The translations under genes and the position numbers were made by a program. The notes under the pieces were generated by a model that did no database searches, was not told the DNA's origin, and was given only the letters and a program-made list of their open reading frames with translations. Positions 40,589 to 49,222 of a DNA stretch of 64,000 nucleotides are shown piece by piece; positions within the stretch are counted from its first letter, which is position 1, and every line of letters starts with the position of its first letter. The stretch is from Sphaerobacter sp. (GTDB taxonomy: Bacteria > Chloroflexota > Chloroflexia > Thermomicrobiales > Thermomicrobiaceae). The stretch is taken from positions 33,285 to 97,284 of the forward strand of contig JASBVL010000090.1 of NCBI GenBank assembly GCA_029961075.1. Reading direction: 5' to 3'.

Positions 40589-41326
40589 ATGGCAGCCGAT
40601 CGGCGAAGCCGCAGCGAATCGACCATGGGTCACGACCCTCACGGCGACGACGGCCCCCGCGGGCCGCGCGCGCCGCGCGGTGCCACGCGGCGACGGATCC
40701 TGACCACCTTGAAGAAGAGCGACGGGCTGACCGCCGATCAGCTCGCCGGGCTGCTCGGCATCAGCGCCATGGCCGTGCGCAAGCATCTGGCGGCGCTCGA
40801 GCGGGACGGGCTGGTCGCGTCCACCACGGTGCGGCGCGCGGTCGGTCGCCCGGTCCACGTCTACCGCCTCTCCTCGCTGGCCGACGACTTCTTCCCCAAG
40901 CAGTACGACCTGGTCATCACCGACCTGCTCACCGACCTGGTGCAGATCGACGGCGAGCAGAAGGTCGACCTGCTCCTCGCCCGCCGGGCCGAGCGCACCC
41001 GCGCGTTCCTCGCGGATCGCCTCCGGTCAGCGACGACGCTGGCCGAGCGCGTCGCGGCGCTCGCGGCCGGGATGGACGATCTCGGCTATCTGGCGAGCTG
41101 CGAGCAGGTGGACGAGGACACCTTCCTGCTCAAGCAGTACAACTGCGCCATCAACCGGGTGGCAGCCTGCTTCCCCGGCGCCTGCTACTACGAGGCGCAG
41201 ATGTACCGCGAGCTGCTCGGGGCCGAGGTCGAGCGCAGCACCCACATCGTCGCCGGCGACCACATGTGCTGCTACGTCATCCGCGCCCCGAAGCCCCACC
41301 CCGACCCCGCCCACTCGACCGCCTAG
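40589..41326 (+). CDS. SufR-like Fe-S cluster-containing transcriptional regulator
   Basis: This 245-residue protein has an ArsR-type winged helix (RRRILTTLKKSDGLTADQLAGLLGISAMAVRKHLAALERDGLV) and the long helical SufR C-domain with cysteines in LKQYNCAINRVAACFPGACYYEAQMYRELLG and GDHMCCYVI (Cys186, 194, 199, 227, 228). SufR represses suf genes using a bound Fe-S cluster. GGAGG five bases before ATG 40589 and a TATGAT box at 40567 decide the start. No suf genes are nearby, so it must act on a distant target or itself. Confidence 0.87.
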   Translation: MAADRRSRSESTMGHDPHGDDGPRGPRAPRGATRRRILTTLKKSDGLTADQLAGLLGISAMAVRKHLAALERDGLVASTTVRRAVGRPVHVYRLSSLADDFFPKQYDLVITDLLTDLVQIDGEQKVDLLLARRAERTRAFLADRLRSATTLAERVAALAAGMDDLGYLASCEQVDEDTFLLKQYNCAINRVAACFPGACYYEAQMYRELLGAEVERSTHIVAGDHMCCYVIRAPKPHPDPAHSTA

Positions 41327-41571
41327 GTTTAGATCACGACGCCGCCCACGGGACGGCCGGCGCGCCGGCATCCGCCGCGCCGACGTCGGCCGGCGCATCG
41401 CGGCTCCCCTGTCGCCGCGCCCCCGGGAGGACGGCCGGCAGGAGGCCCGCGCCCGCCGCGTTCGGCACCCCGCGGCGAGAAGCGTCCGGGTTGCGTGGTA
41501 CGATGGGCACGAGCCAGGCAGTGATACGGCGGGTATCCACGGCGCCCCGCGGCGGGCGGAGGGAGGACGCC

Positions 41572-41811
41572 ATGGCAGAGCAAGCCCCCGGCATACAGCT
41601 CCCCGAGGTCGGCAAGATCTCACCCGAGGTGTTCGAGCGGGTGATCAAGCCGCGGCTGGGCCGGCGCCGGCCGGAGGTGCTGGTCGGCCCGCAGCACGGC
41701 GTGGACGTCGGCATCGTCGACATCGGCGGCGGGCGGGTGATGGCCGTCACCACCGACCCGTTCTTCATCGTGCCGCAGTACGGGTGGGAGCGCGCGGCCT
41801 GGTTCGCCGTG
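41572..41811 (+). pseudogene. AIR synthase-related (HypE/ThiL-like) protein, 3'-truncated
   Basis: GGAGGGAGG precedes ATG 41572. The first 80 codons read GKISPEVFERVIKPRLGRRRPEVLVGPQHGVDVGIVDIG...TTDPFFIVPQYGWERAAWFAV, the N-terminus of archaeal/Chloroflexota AIR synthase-related proteins. Family members then continue HILASD-type sequence for ~250 more residues. Here the frame instead enters ARSGGIELPTV, which is the antisense of the neighbouring gene's 3' end. The frame stays open by chance for another 1.6 kb on GC-rich antisense. The break lies at about 41812 and looks like a deletion or misjoin. Confidence 0.8.
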
Positions 41812-41817
41812 GCCCGA

Positions 41818-43353
41818 TCAGGCGGGATAGAGCTCCCGACCGTCTGGCGCGATGGTGACCCCCGGCTCGATGAGCACCCCGGCCGACGCGGAGGGCACGA
41901 CCAGGCCGAAGATCCAGTCTACGAACCGGTTGAAGGTCGACGGGCGCCGGTCCGGACCGGGGGCGAGACTGGACGAGCGCAGCACGGCCCCGCGCTGCAT
42001 GTCGAGCTCGAGCACGCGGCGCGTGGCGGTGTTGACCGCGTAGAAGTGGACGCCGTCGGGCGACGCCACGCCGTCGACGTAGAAGGGGGCCTCACCGGCC
42101 ACCTCGTCGAGCGTGACCTGGTGGCGGACCGTGCCGTCGATCGGGTCCCAGATGACCAGGGACGGCTGGCCCGGTATCCCCTCGGGGTTGCACAGGCTGT
42201 AGCGCCGCGGCGCGTCGCCCGGGATCGGCCCGGTCGGGCCGGGGTAGGGGAGGATGCAGGCGGTCAGCGGGTCGTCGGGCGCGCCGATGCGGCGGTGCTG
42301 GGCGACGGTGGCCAGCGTGGCCGCCTCCAGGACCGTGAGGCGGTAGCCGCTCCGGTCGGGCGCCTGGGTGGCGCGCTCGGCCAGGACGAGCTGCGCCCCG
42401 TCGTCGCTGACGGTCAGGCTGCCCCAGACGACGTCGGCGACCACGGCGCCCTGGAGCTCGCGCTGCAGCAGGATCGCGCCGCTCGCCGGGTCCGCGACCG
42501 CGACGTGCGACATCCACCCCTCGCCGAGCTGGCGCGCCCAGTACAGGTAGAGGCGCGACCCGTCGGGCGCCAGGGCCAGGGAGGTCGAGATGGCCGGCTG
42601 GTCGGCGCTGCCGACGTTGACCGACGCCCGGATGTCCCCCAGATCGACCGTGGGGAGCGGCTGCCCGGTGAGGCCGTCGCGCAGCTCCACGCTGAGGTGC
42701 CAGGTGCCGCCATACGCCGGCGTCACCGGGCCCTGCGCGACCAGACGCGTCCCCGCGACCCACCAGTGCCCCGCGGCGCTGAGCACGACCTGGCCGCTGA
42801 GGGTGGCGAGGCTGCCGGTGGCGGGGTCCAGCCGGTAATACGCGCCCCAGGCGTCGCTGCGGAGGAAGAGCGGGGTCGCGGTCGTGGCGGGCGGGGTGCC
42901 GAGCGTGGGCGCGACGACGACGAACTGGCTGGCCGTCGCCGTACGGCCCAGCGGGTCGGCCACCTCCAGATCGATCCACCAGCGGCCGGCCTGGTTCAGC
43001 GCCACCGCGACTTCATAGGCGCCGGGCGTGTCGAGCGCCTGGCCGATCGCGGTCAAGATCGGCGCCGGATCGGCGCCGTAGCGGGCTGCCGGTGCCCGCA
43101 GCTCCGCCGTCACGCTCAGCCCGCTCACGGGCGCGCCGTGGGCGTCCCGGACGCTGAAGCGCACGGTGGCCACGTCGCCGACCGCCGGCTGGGTCGGCTC
43201 AACGGCCAGATCCACGACCGTGAGGGTGCCCGCGGGCAGCGCGCCGGGCTCCGGGGTGCGTGCCAGCGCGGTCGGCGCGGTGGCGACCACCAGCAGGGCC
43301 ACCATGCCGGGGATGCCCAGCCGCCGGAACACGCGGAGCAGGCGTGCGACCAT
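41818..43353 (-). CDS. Secreted YtkA/FixH-like plus beta-propeller protein, probably 3'-truncated
   Basis: This 511-residue protein has a signal peptide (IPGMVALLVVATAPTALA). An immunoglobulin-like YtkA/FixH-type domain follows (residues ~45-150; VTVRFSVRDAHGAPVSGLSVTAELRAP-type pattern), then WD-like blades such as ALAPDGSRLYLYWARQ and LTVSDDGAQLVLAERA. It ends abruptly at GVTIAPDGRELYPA, in the middle of what should be another propeller blade. Its stop lies at the same point where the convergent AIR synthase-related gene breaks, so both ends were probably lost together. It was likely exported to act at the cell surface. Confidence 0.72.
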   Translation of the reverse strand: MVARLLRVFRRLGIPGMVALLVVATAPTALARTPEPGALPAGTLTVVDLAVEPTQPAVGDVATVRFSVRDAHGAPVSGLSVTAELRAPAARYGADPAPILTAIGQALDTPGAYEVAVALNQAGRWWIDLEVADPLGRTATASQFVVVAPTLGTPPATTATPLFLRSDAWGAYYRLDPATGSLATLSGQVVLSAAGHWWVAGTRLVAQGPVTPAYGGTWHLSVELRDGLTGQPLPTVDLGDIRASVNVGSADQPAISTSLALAPDGSRLYLYWARQLGEGWMSHVAVADPASGAILLQRELQGAVVADVVWGSLTVSDDGAQLVLAERATQAPDRSGYRLTVLEAATLATVAQHRRIGAPDDPLTACILPYPGPTGPIPGDAPRRYSLCNPEGIPGQPSLVIWDPIDGTVRHQVTLDEVAGEAPFYVDGVASPDGVHFYAVNTATRRVLELDMQRGAVLRSSSLAPGPDRRPSTFNRFVDWIFGLVVPSASAGVLIEPGVTIAPDGRELYPA

Positions 43354-43477
43354 GCCCTCTCTCCCTGCCTACAACCGGCCGGTCGCTCGTCTCCTCCTCA
43401 CGTCGGTGTCGGGGTGTGACCGCCCGGCGCCGGGGCTGCCCACCAGCGGCCCCGGCGCCCCGCGGCGCCCGCCGCGG

Positions 43478-44530
43478 CTACCCGAGCCGGTAGTCCCCGG
43501 TGTGCGCCTCCTCCAGGTAGCGGGCCACGAGCTGGATCGCCGCCTGGATGTCGTCGACATGCGCCATCTCGTTGACCGTGTGGAGATAGCGCGTCGGCGT
43601 CGAGAGCGTAATCGCCGGGACCCCGGCCCGCGTGCGCTGCATGGCGCCGGCGTCGGTGCCGCCGCGCGGCAGCACCTCAAGCTGATAGGCGATCCCGTGC
43701 CGCTCGGCCACGTCCCGGACGTGGCGTACCAGCTTGTGGTTCGGGATGTGGGACGAGTCGAACACCTTGATCGCCACGCCGTCGCCGAGCCGGCTCACCT
43801 GCTCGTGCGGGGCGAAGCCCGGGATGTCCCCGGCCAGCGTCACGTCCAGGGCCACCGCCACGTCCGGGTCGACGCCGAAGGCCGCCGTCTGCGCCCCGCG
43901 CAGGCCGACCTCCTCCTGCGTCGTCGCCACCGCGACCACCTCCACCTGGTGCTCGCGCAGCGCCCGCAGCGCCTCGATCATGATGAAGATCGACACGCGA
44001 TCGTCGAGGGCCTTGCTCAGCACGGTGTTGCCGACGCGCTCCAGGCTGCGGTCGAGCGTCACCATGTCACCGATGTCGACCCGCCGCCGCACCTCCTCGG
44101 CCGGCAGGCCGAGATCGACATAATAGTCGGTGATCTTGAAGGGCTTCACCTCGTCCGGCTGGAGGACGTGGATCGGCTTCGCCTCGGGCTGCAGCGCGCC
44201 GCGCAGGGCGGACCCGTCACGGGTGTGGATCAGCACCCGCTGGGCGGCCAGCACGCGGGCGTCGAAGCCGCCAACGTTCTGGAGCCGGACAAAGCCCTGG
44301 TCATCGATGTGGCGCACCATGAAGCCGATCTCGTCCATGTGCGCCGCCAGCATGACGCGGGGGCCGCCGCGCCCCTTCTTGGTCGCCACCACATTCCCGA
44401 GCGCGTCGACCGCGACCGCGTCCACGAGCGGCGCGATCTCGCGCCGCACGAGCGTGCGGACCTGCTCCTCCCGGCCAGGGATGCCGGGTGTCTCGCAGAG
44501 CCGCTTGAGCAGATCGATATTGATCTCCAT
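43478..44530 (-). CDS. M42-family metallo-aminopeptidase
   Basis: This 350-residue cytoplasmic peptidase has all dinuclear metal ligands and catalytic residues visible: AAHMDEIG (His64, Asp66), ALDDR (Asp176), TTQEEVGLRG (Glu206, Glu207), VALDVT (Asp229) and TPTRYLHT (His). The family (glutamyl aminopeptidase/deblocking aminopeptidase, TET-type dodecamers) trims N-terminal residues from peptides. Length and motif order are canonical. The ATG follows GGAGGG. Confidence 0.93.
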   Translation of the reverse strand: MEINIDLLKRLCETPGIPGREEQVRTLVRREIAPLVDAVAVDALGNVVATKKGRGGPRVMLAAHMDEIGFMVRHIDDQGFVRLQNVGGFDARVLAAQRVLIHTRDGSALRGALQPEAKPIHVLQPDEVKPFKITDYYVDLGLPAEEVRRRVDIGDMVTLDRSLERVGNTVLSKALDDRVSIFIMIEALRALREHQVEVVAVATTQEEVGLRGAQTAAFGVDPDVAVALDVTLAGDIPGFAPHEQVSRLGDGVAIKVFDSSHIPNHKLVRHVRDVAERHGIAYQLEVLPRGGTDAGAMQRTRAGVPAITLSTPTRYLHTVNEMAHVDDIQAAIQLVARYLEEAHTGDYRLG

Positions 44531-44625
44531 CGTCCCTCCCGCCGCCGGCCCGGGGCGGTTGAGTTCCCATCGGCGCCACGATGCTAGCAGTGCGGCGAGG
44601 ATCCGTCAAAGGCGCGCGGCCACGG

Positions 44626-45087
44626 CTAGCCCTGGCGCGGCGGGCCGACGATCCGGAAGACCGGGTGGCGGGGCGCCTCGGCGACGAACGCCGCCAGCGG
44701 GGACTCCGGCGTGACGTCGAAGAACGACCGGACGATCGGGACCTCGGCCAGGTAGCGCTGCAGCACCGGCGCGCTCTCGGCCGGGCCGAGCTCCTCGATG
44801 GCGACGGTCTCCGACCGCCGCCCGCGGCTGAGCGTCACCTGGCCGGCCGCGCGCGCGTTGCGCACCCAGGCCACCGGACCGTACGGGGCCACCAGCCAGC
44901 GCTGACCGTCCGCCTCGACCAACCGCACCGGGGTCGAGTGGGGTCGGCCGGTGCGACGCCCGCGCACTGTCAGCAGGTAGGTGGAGTTCAGCGGGACACC
45001 GAGCGCCAGCAGCAGCCGCACGAGCCAGTTGGCCAGGCGCCGCGCTGGCGTCAGGCGATAGGTCGGTGCCACGAGCCATGCCTCCAT
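44626..45087 (-). CDS. Deazaflavin (F420)-dependent nitroreductase-family protein
   Basis: This 153-residue protein reads RGRRTGRPHSTPVRLVEADGQRWLVAPYGPVAWVRNARAAGQVTLSRGRR, the split-beta-barrel pattern of DDN/DUF385 proteins that bind F420 (or related flavins). An N-terminal amphipathic helix (ANWLVRLLLALGV) is typical. Substrates range from quinones to nitroaromatics. The ATG at 45087 gives the usual family length; an ATG at 45135 would add 16 residues but has no ribosome site. Confidence 0.82.
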   Translation of the reverse strand: MEAWLVAPTYRLTPARRLANWLVRLLLALGVPLNSTYLLTVRGRRTGRPHSTPVRLVEADGQRWLVAPYGPVAWVRNARAAGQVTLSRGRRSETVAIEELGPAESAPVLQRYLAEVPIVRSFFDVTPESPLAAFVAEAPRHPVFRIVGPPRQG

Positions 45088-45326
45088 CCCCTCGGGCGGG
45101 GGCGGCCGCCCCGTTCCCGCGTGTCCACGACTCATTGAGCGGTAGGATACGATACCGCTACGCACCGCGTCGCCACCGGATACCGTGCCCCGGGGCCAGC
45201 GGGGGGTGCGGCCCCACACCGGCGCCGGGCCGCTGACCCGGCACACCTGACGGCGCGCTCCGGACTCGGTAGACTACGCAGCGACGCAATGTGCCGACAG
45301 CGTAGCCGCCGCGGCGAGGAGGATAC

Positions 45327-46517
45327 ATGTTCACACCCGAGCAGGTGCAGCGGGCGCGGGAGGATACCCCAGGCTGCCGCGAGGTGATCCACTTCAACAA
45401 CGCCGGCGCGGCGCTGATGCCGCGTCCGGTGATCGAGGCGACCATCGGCCACCTCGAGCTGGAGAGCCGCATCGGTGGCTATGAGGCGGCGGACGCCGCG
45501 GCGGAGCAGATCGAGGGCACCTACGCCGCGATCGCGCGCCTGATCGGCGCCGCACCGGACGAGATCGCCGTCGTCGAGAACGCGACCCGGGCCTGGGATA
45601 TGGCCTTCTACTCCATCCCCTTTCGGCCGGGAGATCGAATTCTCACCTCCATGGCCGAGTACGCCAGCAACGTCATCAGCTTCCTCCAGATGGCCCGGCG
45701 GGTCGGCGTGCGCGTGGAGGTGGTGCCCAACGACGAGCACGGGCAGCTCTCGGTGGCGGCCCTGCGCGAGCTGATCGACGATCGCGTGCGCGTGATCGCG
45801 GTCAGCCACATCCCGACCAACGGCGGTCTCATTCAGCCGGTCGAGGAGATCGGGCAGGTGGCGCGCGCGGCGGGCGCGCTCTTCCTGGTCGATGCCTGCC
45901 AGTCGGTCGGGCAGGTGCCGATCGACGTGCGCGCCATGGGCTGCGACCTGCTGTCGGCGACCAGCCGGAAGTATCTGCGCGGCCCGCGGGGCGTCGGCTT
46001 CCTCTACGTGCGCCGGGAGCTGATCGAGCAGCTCGAGCCGGCTTTCCTCGACCTGCACGCGGCCCGGTGGGTCGCCCCGGACCGCTACGAGATCCGGGGC
46101 GATGCGCGGCGCTTCGAGACCTGGGAGGCGAACATCGCCGGCAAGCTCGGCATGGGGGTGGCCGCGAACTACGCCATGGCGATGGGCGTGGAGGCCGGAT
46201 CCGCGCGCTTGCGTGCCTTGGCCGAGATGTTGCGCGAACGAATCCGTGCTATCCCTGGTGGACAGGTCCACGATCTTGGCGTCAACCGCGGGGGGATCGT
46301 GAGCTTTACGGTCGACGGCGTGGACCCCGACGCCATCAAGCGGCGGCTGGCCGCGGAGCGGATCAACGTGACGACCTCGACCGTCTTCTCCACCCGCTAC
46401 GACATGACCGCCCGCGGACTGGAGCGCGTGGTGCGCGCGTCCGTCCACTACTACAACACCGAGGCGGAGATCGACCGGCTGGTGGAGATCGTCGGGGCGA
46501 TGGCGCGCAACGCCTGA
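45327..46517 (+). CDS. Class V aminotransferase / cysteine desulfurase-family PLP enzyme
   Basis: This 396-residue enzyme has IHFNNAGAALMPRPVIEA, ENATRAWDMAF, VSHIPTNGGLIQPVEEI, VDACQSVGQVPID and the PLP Lys215 in SATSRKYLRGPRGVGFLY. The C-terminal half has STVFSTRYDM and RASVHYYNTEAEID. This is the clade that includes EgtE-like C-S lyases and isopenicillin epimerase-like proteins rather than IscS/SufS. GAGGAGG precedes the ATG. A GntR regulator 34 bp downstream and a beta-hydroxyacid dehydrogenase follow on the same strand, a likely catabolic operon of unknown substrate. Confidence 0.9.
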   Translation: MFTPEQVQRAREDTPGCREVIHFNNAGAALMPRPVIEATIGHLELESRIGGYEAADAAAEQIEGTYAAIARLIGAAPDEIAVVENATRAWDMAFYSIPFRPGDRILTSMAEYASNVISFLQMARRVGVRVEVVPNDEHGQLSVAALRELIDDRVRVIAVSHIPTNGGLIQPVEEIGQVARAAGALFLVDACQSVGQVPIDVRAMGCDLLSATSRKYLRGPRGVGFLYVRRELIEQLEPAFLDLHAARWVAPDRYEIRGDARRFETWEANIAGKLGMGVAANYAMAMGVEAGSARLRALAEMLRERIRAIPGGQVHDLGVNRGGIVSFTVDGVDPDAIKRRLAAERINVTTSTVFSTRYDMTARGLERVVRASVHYYNTEAEIDRLVEIVGAMARNA

Positions 46518-46551
46518 GCGGCCCGCCGGGCCGCGTCCGGGGAGCGAACGG

Positions 46552-47334
46552 ATGAGCGAGCTACGCGCGGGGGCAGTCCCGCTCTACCAGCAGTTGGCCG
46601 CGCGGCTGCGGCGGCAGATCGCCGACGGCGTCTACCGCCCCGGCGACCGGCTGCCCTCCGAGGCGGAGCTGTGCCAGCAGTTCGGCGTGAGCCGCATCAC
46701 CGTGCGGGCGGCGCTCGATCAGTTGGTGGACGACGGCCTGCTCTGGCGGCAGCGGGGCAAGGGGACCTTCGTGCGCGCGCCGCTGGTCGAGCACGAGCTG
46801 ATCCGCCTGACCGACTTCGTGGAGGACATGGTGGTCGCCGGGCTCCGTCCGGCGTCCCGGATCACCCACCTCGGGGAGGAGCAAGCGCCGCCCGAGGTGG
46901 CGCAGCACCTCGTCCTCACGCCGCACACCCCCGTGGTCCGGCTGGACCGCCTGCGGCTCGCCGATGACGCCCCGATCGCCTTCGACATCACGTTTTTGCC
47001 GCTGCGCTATGGTCGTCTCCTCCAGCGCGCCGACCTGGAGCAGCACACGATCTATCACATCCTGGAGACCCAGTACCAGGTGCCGGTCGTGTCCGGGTCC
47101 TTCGTGATCGAGGCCGGCAAGGCGAGCACGGAGCTCGCCGAGGCCCTGGGGGTGGAGCGGGGCGCGGCGGTGCTCATCATCCAGCGCACGTCATACACGG
47201 AGGGCGATGAGCCGATCTACTTCCAGCGCCGCTACTACCGCGCCGATCGCGTGCGCTACCGGGTCGAGCTCCAGCGCGGCTACCCGGGCGAGCGCTCCCG
47301 GTTGACGGAGTTCGTCCCGGTCTTCGAGCCCTGA
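46552..47334 (+). CDS. GntR-family regulator, HutC (UTRA) subfamily
   Basis: This 260-residue protein begins PLYQQLAARLRRQIADGVYRPGDRLPSEAELCQQFGVSRITVRAALDQLVDDGLLWRQRGKGTFV, the classic winged helix. A UTRA ligand domain follows (residues ~90-250) with VVRLDRLRLADDAPIAFDITFLPLRYG and EPIYFQRRYYRADRVRY. It lies between an aminotransferase and a beta-hydroxyacid dehydrogenase gene on the same strand and probably controls them in response to an amino acid- or sugar-derived ligand. Confidence 0.93.
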   Translation: MSELRAGAVPLYQQLAARLRRQIADGVYRPGDRLPSEAELCQQFGVSRITVRAALDQLVDDGLLWRQRGKGTFVRAPLVEHELIRLTDFVEDMVVAGLRPASRITHLGEEQAPPEVAQHLVLTPHTPVVRLDRLRLADDAPIAFDITFLPLRYGRLLQRADLEQHTIYHILETQYQVPVVSGSFVIEAGKASTELAEALGVERGAAVLIIQRTSYTEGDEPIYFQRRYYRADRVRYRVELQRGYPGERSRLTEFVPVFEP

Positions 47335-47486
47335 GGCGGCCCGCGCCGGACCCGTCCCGGGCAGGGCGGGCCGCGCCTCAGTGGGGCGGCCGCCGACGCG
47401 GCGGGCCCGACCTGGATGGCGCACGGCGGCGTCGCCGCCGTTCGGATGGGCGCGTGACATCGGAGAAGACGTGAAGGAGCACCGGC

Positions 47487-48389
47487 ATGCCGAGCGAGCG
47501 GATCGGGTTCATCGGTGTGGGGGCAATGGGGCTGCCGATGGCAGTCCGGCTGTGCCAGGCCGGCTACCCGGTGGTGTTCACCAGCCGGCGGGCCGAGGCG
47601 GTCGCGCGGCTCACCGCGGCCGGGGCCACCGCGCTGCCGACGCCCCTGGTCGTCGCCAGCGAGTCCGACATCGTGCTGAGCTGCCTGCCCGCCGATGACG
47701 ACCTGTTCGAGGTCTTCCTCGGCCCGGACGGCGTGATCGAGCGCCTGCGCCCCGGCGGCACGATCATCGACCTGAGCACCACCTCGCCGATGATGATCCA
47801 GCGCATCGCCGACGAGGCCGCGCGGCGCCAGATCCGCGTGGTGGACGCGCCGGTGAGCGGCGGCGTGACCGGCGCCGAGCAGGGCACGCTCACGCTCATG
47901 GTCGGCTGCGCCCCGGAGGTGCTGGAGAAGGTCCGGCCGCTCCTGGCGGTGCTCGGCTCGCGGGTCTTCCACGTCGGCGACGTCGGCATGGGGAAGGTCT
48001 TCAAGCTCGTCAACAACCTGCTGACGGGCGCGACGCTGGTGCTCATCGGCGAGGCGCTGGCGCTGGCGGCGAGCGCGGAAGCCGACCTCCGGCTCCTCTA
48101 CGAGGTCGTCAAGGCCAGCTCCGGCAACTCGAACGCGTGGACGGACGCGGTGCCCAAGGTGCTCGAGGCCGCCGAGCGGAAACCCGGCTTCCGGCTCGAG
48201 CTGATGCGGAAGGACCTCGGCCTGGCGAGCGCCATGGGCGCCGACCTGGACGTCCCCCTGGCGCTGACGACGCTGGCCCTCCAGGTGTATATGGTCGCCT
48301 GCAGCCGCGGCCACGGCAAGGAGGACGCGCAGCAGATCGCCCGGTTCGTCGCGCGCCTGGCCAGCGTGGATCTGACACGGGACACGTGA
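47487..48389 (+). CDS. Beta-hydroxyacid dehydrogenase (3-hydroxyisobutyrate/tartronate semialdehyde reductase type)
   Basis: This 300-residue NAD(P)-enzyme has the Rossmann motif IGFIGVGAMGLPMAVRLCQAG, the substrate loop DAPVSGGVTGAEQGTLTLMVGC and the catalytic Lys in GMGKVFKLVNNLL, then KDLGLASAMG. It oxidises a beta-hydroxyacid or reduces the semialdehyde. AAGGAG precedes ATG 47487. It ends in a palindrome shared with the convergent GNAT gene. It likely belongs to the same operon as the class V aminotransferase and GntR regulator. Confidence 0.92.
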   Translation: MPSERIGFIGVGAMGLPMAVRLCQAGYPVVFTSRRAEAVARLTAAGATALPTPLVVASESDIVLSCLPADDDLFEVFLGPDGVIERLRPGGTIIDLSTTSPMMIQRIADEAARRQIRVVDAPVSGGVTGAEQGTLTLMVGCAPEVLEKVRPLLAVLGSRVFHVGDVGMGKVFKLVNNLLTGATLVLIGEALALAASAEADLRLLYEVVKASSGNSNAWTDAVPKVLEAAERKPGFRLELMRKDLGLASAMGADLDVPLALTTLALQVYMVACSRGHGKEDAQQIARFVARLASVDLTRDT

Positions 48390-48402
48390 GGCGGCCGCCT
48401 CA
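48387..48402. terminator. Convergent 16-nt palindrome containing both stop codons
   Basis: TGAGGCGGCCGCCTCA is perfectly palindromic. Its first three bases are the stop of the dehydrogenase and its last three the complement of the GNAT stop. An 8-bp stem between convergent genes suits a compact bidirectional terminator, though no T-run follows on either side. Confidence 0.45.
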
Positions 48403-48945
48403 CCGCAGCGTGCATCCCAGGATGACGTACGGCGCGCCGGTGGGGACGAAGCGCATCGGCCCCGCGATGGCCTGCCAGCCGAGCGCGGCGTAGAGCGCGC
48501 GGGCCGGCTGGTTGTCCGCCTGCACCGAGATGACCGCGCGGGCCTCGGCGCGGCCGTGCAGCAGGTGCGCCAGGAGCGCGCGGCCAATCCCCCGGCGACG
48601 GTGGGCGGGCAGCACGGCCAGCTCCACGATGACGAAGCAGTCGTCGAGCCAGGCGGCATGCTCCGGCGGCAGCACCGGCTCAACCCGGTCGTGCCACCAC
48701 TGGCCGCGGCGCGTGCGGTGCCCGTAGGCGATCCCCACCGCCTGGCCGGTGTCGGTGTCGCGCGCGAGCAGGCCATAGAAACCGGGAAACGCGGCATGCC
48801 GGTCGAGGATGGCGACGGCGTCGACATAGCGCCGGTTCGCGTCCTGCCAGACCTGGTGGTAGACGCGCGCCGCTTCGAGCAAGACAAAGGTGTGCCGCGC
48901 GAAGGTCTCGAACGCGACGGCTACGCCCGCTCCGGTGCCCTTCAC
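48400..48945 (-). CDS. GNAT-family N-acetyltransferase
   Basis: This 181-residue protein has the acetyl-CoA-binding motif VIVELAVLPAHRRRGIGRALLAHLLHG (motif A, R-R-G-I-G), then AVISVQADNQPARALYAALGWQAI, the motif B NxxA..LY..LGW. The start GTG 48945 follows GGAGGGG nine bases away; the upstream extension is not family-like. The substrate is unknown. It converges on the beta-hydroxyacid dehydrogenase gene. Confidence 0.88.
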   Translation of the reverse strand: MKGTGAGVAVAFETFARHTFVLLEAARVYHQVWQDANRRYVDAVAILDRHAAFPGFYGLLARDTDTGQAVGIAYGHRTRRGQWWHDRVEPVLPPEHAAWLDDCFVIVELAVLPAHRRRGIGRALLAHLLHGRAEARAVISVQADNQPARALYAALGWQAIAGPMRFVPTGAPYVILGCTLR

Positions 48946-49222
48946 CCGTTGGTCCCCTCCCGTGATCCACTTCCCGATCCCCGCGCCGCAGTATACGACG
49001 AGCGTCCGGCCGTGGTACGCTCCCGTGCACGGACGGCGGGGTCGCAGGGAGCGACACGGGATGGGTTGACGCCCCGCTGGGCGACCGCGTTGCCGCCTGG
49101 CGCAGCGAGCCGGGCCAGCAGGCGGGCATCGCGCCACTGCCCTCAGCGCCCCCGGCGCGTGAGAGCAGTGAGCGCGGGCGCCCGGTGAGTCATCTCCTCC
49201 CTCGCATGGGGGTTCATGGCTC

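Noticed and set aside
41812..43419. Continuation of the AIR synthase-related frame to give a 717-residue protein
   Set aside because: Beyond codon 80 the frame is the antisense of the propeller gene and has no family similarity.
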